Positions 62,513-64,000 of a DNA stretch of 64,000 bases are shown piece by piece. The first letter of the stretch is position 1; the number at the start of each line of letters is the position of its first letter. The notes under the pieces were generated by a model. It worked only from the letters and a program-made list of their open reading frames with translations, ran no database searches and had not been told where the DNA came from. This DNA is from Chitinophaga sp. XS-30. Its GTDB lineage: Bacteria; Bacteroidota; Bacteroidia; Chitinophagales; Chitinophagaceae. A program made the translations under genes and the position numbers. The DNA is taken from the NCBI RefSeq assembly GCF_008086345.1, contig NZ_CP043006.1, forward strand, positions 4,462,032 to 4,526,031, in the 5' to 3' direction.

Positions 62513-62665
62513 CAATTAACTATTGATTATCTGCATGTTAGCGGAACCATGCTTAACATTTTGCACCCTTCGGAGAATCATTTACATACCATCCGGCTTC
62601 CGGCGGTTAACATTTTAACCCCGATTCATACACAATACCGTACCTCCGCTCTCCCGGGAGGCTGC

Positions 62666-62673
62666 TACATTTG
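62666..62673 (+). promoter_or_regulatory. Candidate -7 element (TACATTTG) of the GH31 gene
   Basis: TACATTTG matches TAnnTTTG and would start transcription near 62680, about 31 bases before the ATG at 62711. The -33 region has no clear TTTG, consistent with an activated promoter. Confidence 0.45.
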
Positions 62674-62710
62674 TTAAAACTGATTTTTTTCCACGACAGC
62701 CGAAATCGTT

Positions 62711-64000
62711 ATGAACCTGATCAAGATTCCACTGGTATTACTTTGCTTTTTTACATTATCTGCTTTCGCCGGACAGGTAGAAAGAATGGATGATGGACTG
62801 CTGGTCCGCATCAAACAACCCGCTCCCGGCAGCGCCCGGCACGTAAGGTTACAGGTGGTGAGCGACCGCATCATTCACGTAAGCGCCGGTGCCGGTGACA
62901 CCCTTTCTGTCACCCCGAGCCTGATGGTGACCGTTTCCGGCAGAGACAATATAAAATGGGACGCTATCGAGAATGATAAAGAAGTAATATTGACAACAAC
63001 CGCGCTGTCCGTTACCGTTACATTACACAGCGGACAGGTGGTGTTTCGCGACAAAGCCGGCAATATCATCCTGCAGGAGGCATCCGGCGGGGGCAAGGCC
63101 TTTCATCCTGTTACCTACGGCAACAAGCCGTTATACCGCATCCGCCAGCTATTTGAATCGCCTGAAGATGAGGCTTTCTACGGGCTGGGCCAGCACCAGA
63201 CGGGACTGATGAACTACAAGAACAAAGATGTGGACCTCACCCAGTACAATTCCGTAGCCGCAGTACCATTCGTGGTCTCCAGTCGCAACTACGGCATCCT
63301 GTGGGACAATTATTCCATCACCCGCTTCGGGGACGACCGGCCGCACCAGCAGCTCTCCGGCCTGACGGGGAAAGACGGAAAACCGGGACTGACGGCCACT
63401 TATGCCGACCGGAAAGATCCGGCAAAGATCTACGTGCAGCAATCCGAATCGAAGATCGATTACGAGTTCCTCCACGCCCTTCGGCGCATCCCGGCGGCCT
63501 TTCCGATGGACAAGGGCAAGGTGACCTGGGAAGGGCACATCACTTCAAACGAAGACGGCGCGCATAAATTCTACGCCAGCACTTCCGGTTATATTAAAAT
63601 ATGGCTGGACGGCCAGCTGGTGCTGGACAGGTGGCGTGAAGGATGGAATCCCGGCCCCTCCGTATTTACCGCGGACTTTTCCAAAGGCAGCAAAAAAGCC
63701 ATCCGCGTGGAATGGATACCGGAATCATCCCAGGCCTTTGTATCCCTGAAATGGCTGACGCCCACTCCTGCAGCCCTGCGCGACAAGTTATGCTTCAGTT
63801 CCGAAGCGGGAGAAAAGATCGATTATTATTTCATGTACGGGGAGAATATGGATGAGGTGATCAGCGGCTACCGCCAGGTGACGGGCAAAGCCACCATGCT
63901 CCCCAAATGGGCCATGGGCTTCTGGCAAAGCCGCGAACGCTACAAAACACAGGAGGAGATCCTGCAGACCGTGGCGGAATTCCGGAAGAGACGGATACCG
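62711..64000 (+). CDS. Glycoside hydrolase family 31 (alpha-xylosidase/alpha-glucosidase type) with PA14 insert, partial
   Basis: From the ATG at 62711 the frame stays open to the window edge (430 codons), so the catalytic barrel is mostly missing. A signal peptide ends LSAFAGQVE. The GH31 N-terminal beta-sandwich includes FYGLGQHQTGLMNYKNKDVDL, followed by a PA14-like insert at about 225-355 (WEGHITSNEDGAHKFYAST, IKIWLDGQLVLDRW). The start of the barrel follows (YFMYGENMDEVISGYRQVTG, LPKWAMGFWQSRERY). GH31 with a PA14 insert is typical of alpha-xylosidases acting on xyloglucan oligosaccharides, but substrates vary. It follows an HTCS regulator, suggesting the edge of a polysaccharide utilization locus. 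Confidence 0.88.
   Translation, partial: MNLIKIPLVLLCFFTLSAFAGQVERMDDGLLVRIKQPAPGSARHVRLQVVSDRIIHVSAGAGDTLSVTPSLMVTVSGRDNIKWDAIENDKEVILTTTALSVTVTLHSGQVVFRDKAGNIILQEASGGGKAFHPVTYGNKPLYRIRQLFESPEDEAFYGLGQHQTGLMNYKNKDVDLTQYNSVAAVPFVVSSRNYGILWDNYSITRFGDDRPHQQLSGLTGKDGKPGLTATYADRKDPAKIYVQQSESKIDYEFLHALRRIPAAFPMDKGKVTWEGHITSNEDGAHKFYASTSGYIKIWLDGQLVLDRWREGWNPGPSVFTADFSKGSKKAIRVEWIPESSQAFVSLKWLTPTPAALRDKLCFSSEAGEKIDYYFMYGENMDEVISGYRQVTGKATMLPKWAMGFWQSRERYKTQEEILQTVAEFRKRRIP

Overview
The window looks like a chromosomal segment from a member of the Bacteroidota, most plausibly the family Chitinophagaceae (Chitinophaga-like). The evidence is a type IX secretion cargo domain paired with a PorP/SprF-type partner, a SusR-like hybrid two-component regulator next to a GH31 glycosidase, paired RHS-type secreted proteins, a TamL-type lipoprotein next to TamB, and repeated promoter elements matching the Bacteroidota -7 consensus TAnnTTTG (in two cases with TTTG 21 bases upstream). 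The taxonomic call is inferred from gene content only.

Layout. 1-4.1 kb: the 5' part of an enolase-superfamily gene that runs off the left edge, a class I terpene synthase and a membrane hybrid histidine kinase, all on the minus strand. 4.3-8.7 kb: a truncated DUF4375 gene beside a remnant reading frame, tRNA-Leu(CAA), a saccharopine-dehydrogenase-like enzyme, trmN6 and tsaD. 8.7-16 kb: a MacB-type permease, prfC, a small lipoprotein, a small membrane protein, a UbiD-family decarboxylase and an outer-membrane barrel protein. 16.2-23.5 kb: the tamB-tamL pair for outer-membrane assembly. 23.5-26.5 kb: a small type IX secretion cargo protein with its PorP/SprF partner, then an atypical MoeA.

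26.7-42.5 kb is the accessory part, about 15 kb all on the minus strand. In transcription order it holds a secreted coiled-coil/beta-barrel protein, two fibre-like proteins, a 1183-residue RHS-type protein, a DUF6443/RHS core gene that changes frame four times and ends in a serine-hydrolase-like tip, a lipoprotein that may be the cognate immunity protein, a degenerate secreted ORF, and two more fibre-like proteins. The four fibre-like proteins share one C-terminal module but have unrelated N-terminal regions. Base composition is mosaic: a GC-rich RHS core sits between AT-rich flanks. This is the best candidate here for an undescribed system.

42.8-53.2 kb: an outer-membrane beta-barrel receptor, a secreted protein of unknown function, and a TetR-TolC-MFP-RND efflux cluster. 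The efflux cluster has two matching operator-like sites and three tandem 46-bp repeats between tolC and the adaptor gene. 53.3-58.1 kb: a long-chain acyl-CoA synthetase, a phosphatase-synthase fusion probably making glucosylglycerol, and a DUF5362 membrane protein. 58.3-64 kb: a 1350-residue hybrid two-component sensor/regulator, a tiny membrane ORF and the 5' part of a GH31 glycosidase with a PA14 insert, probably the edge of a polysaccharide utilization locus.
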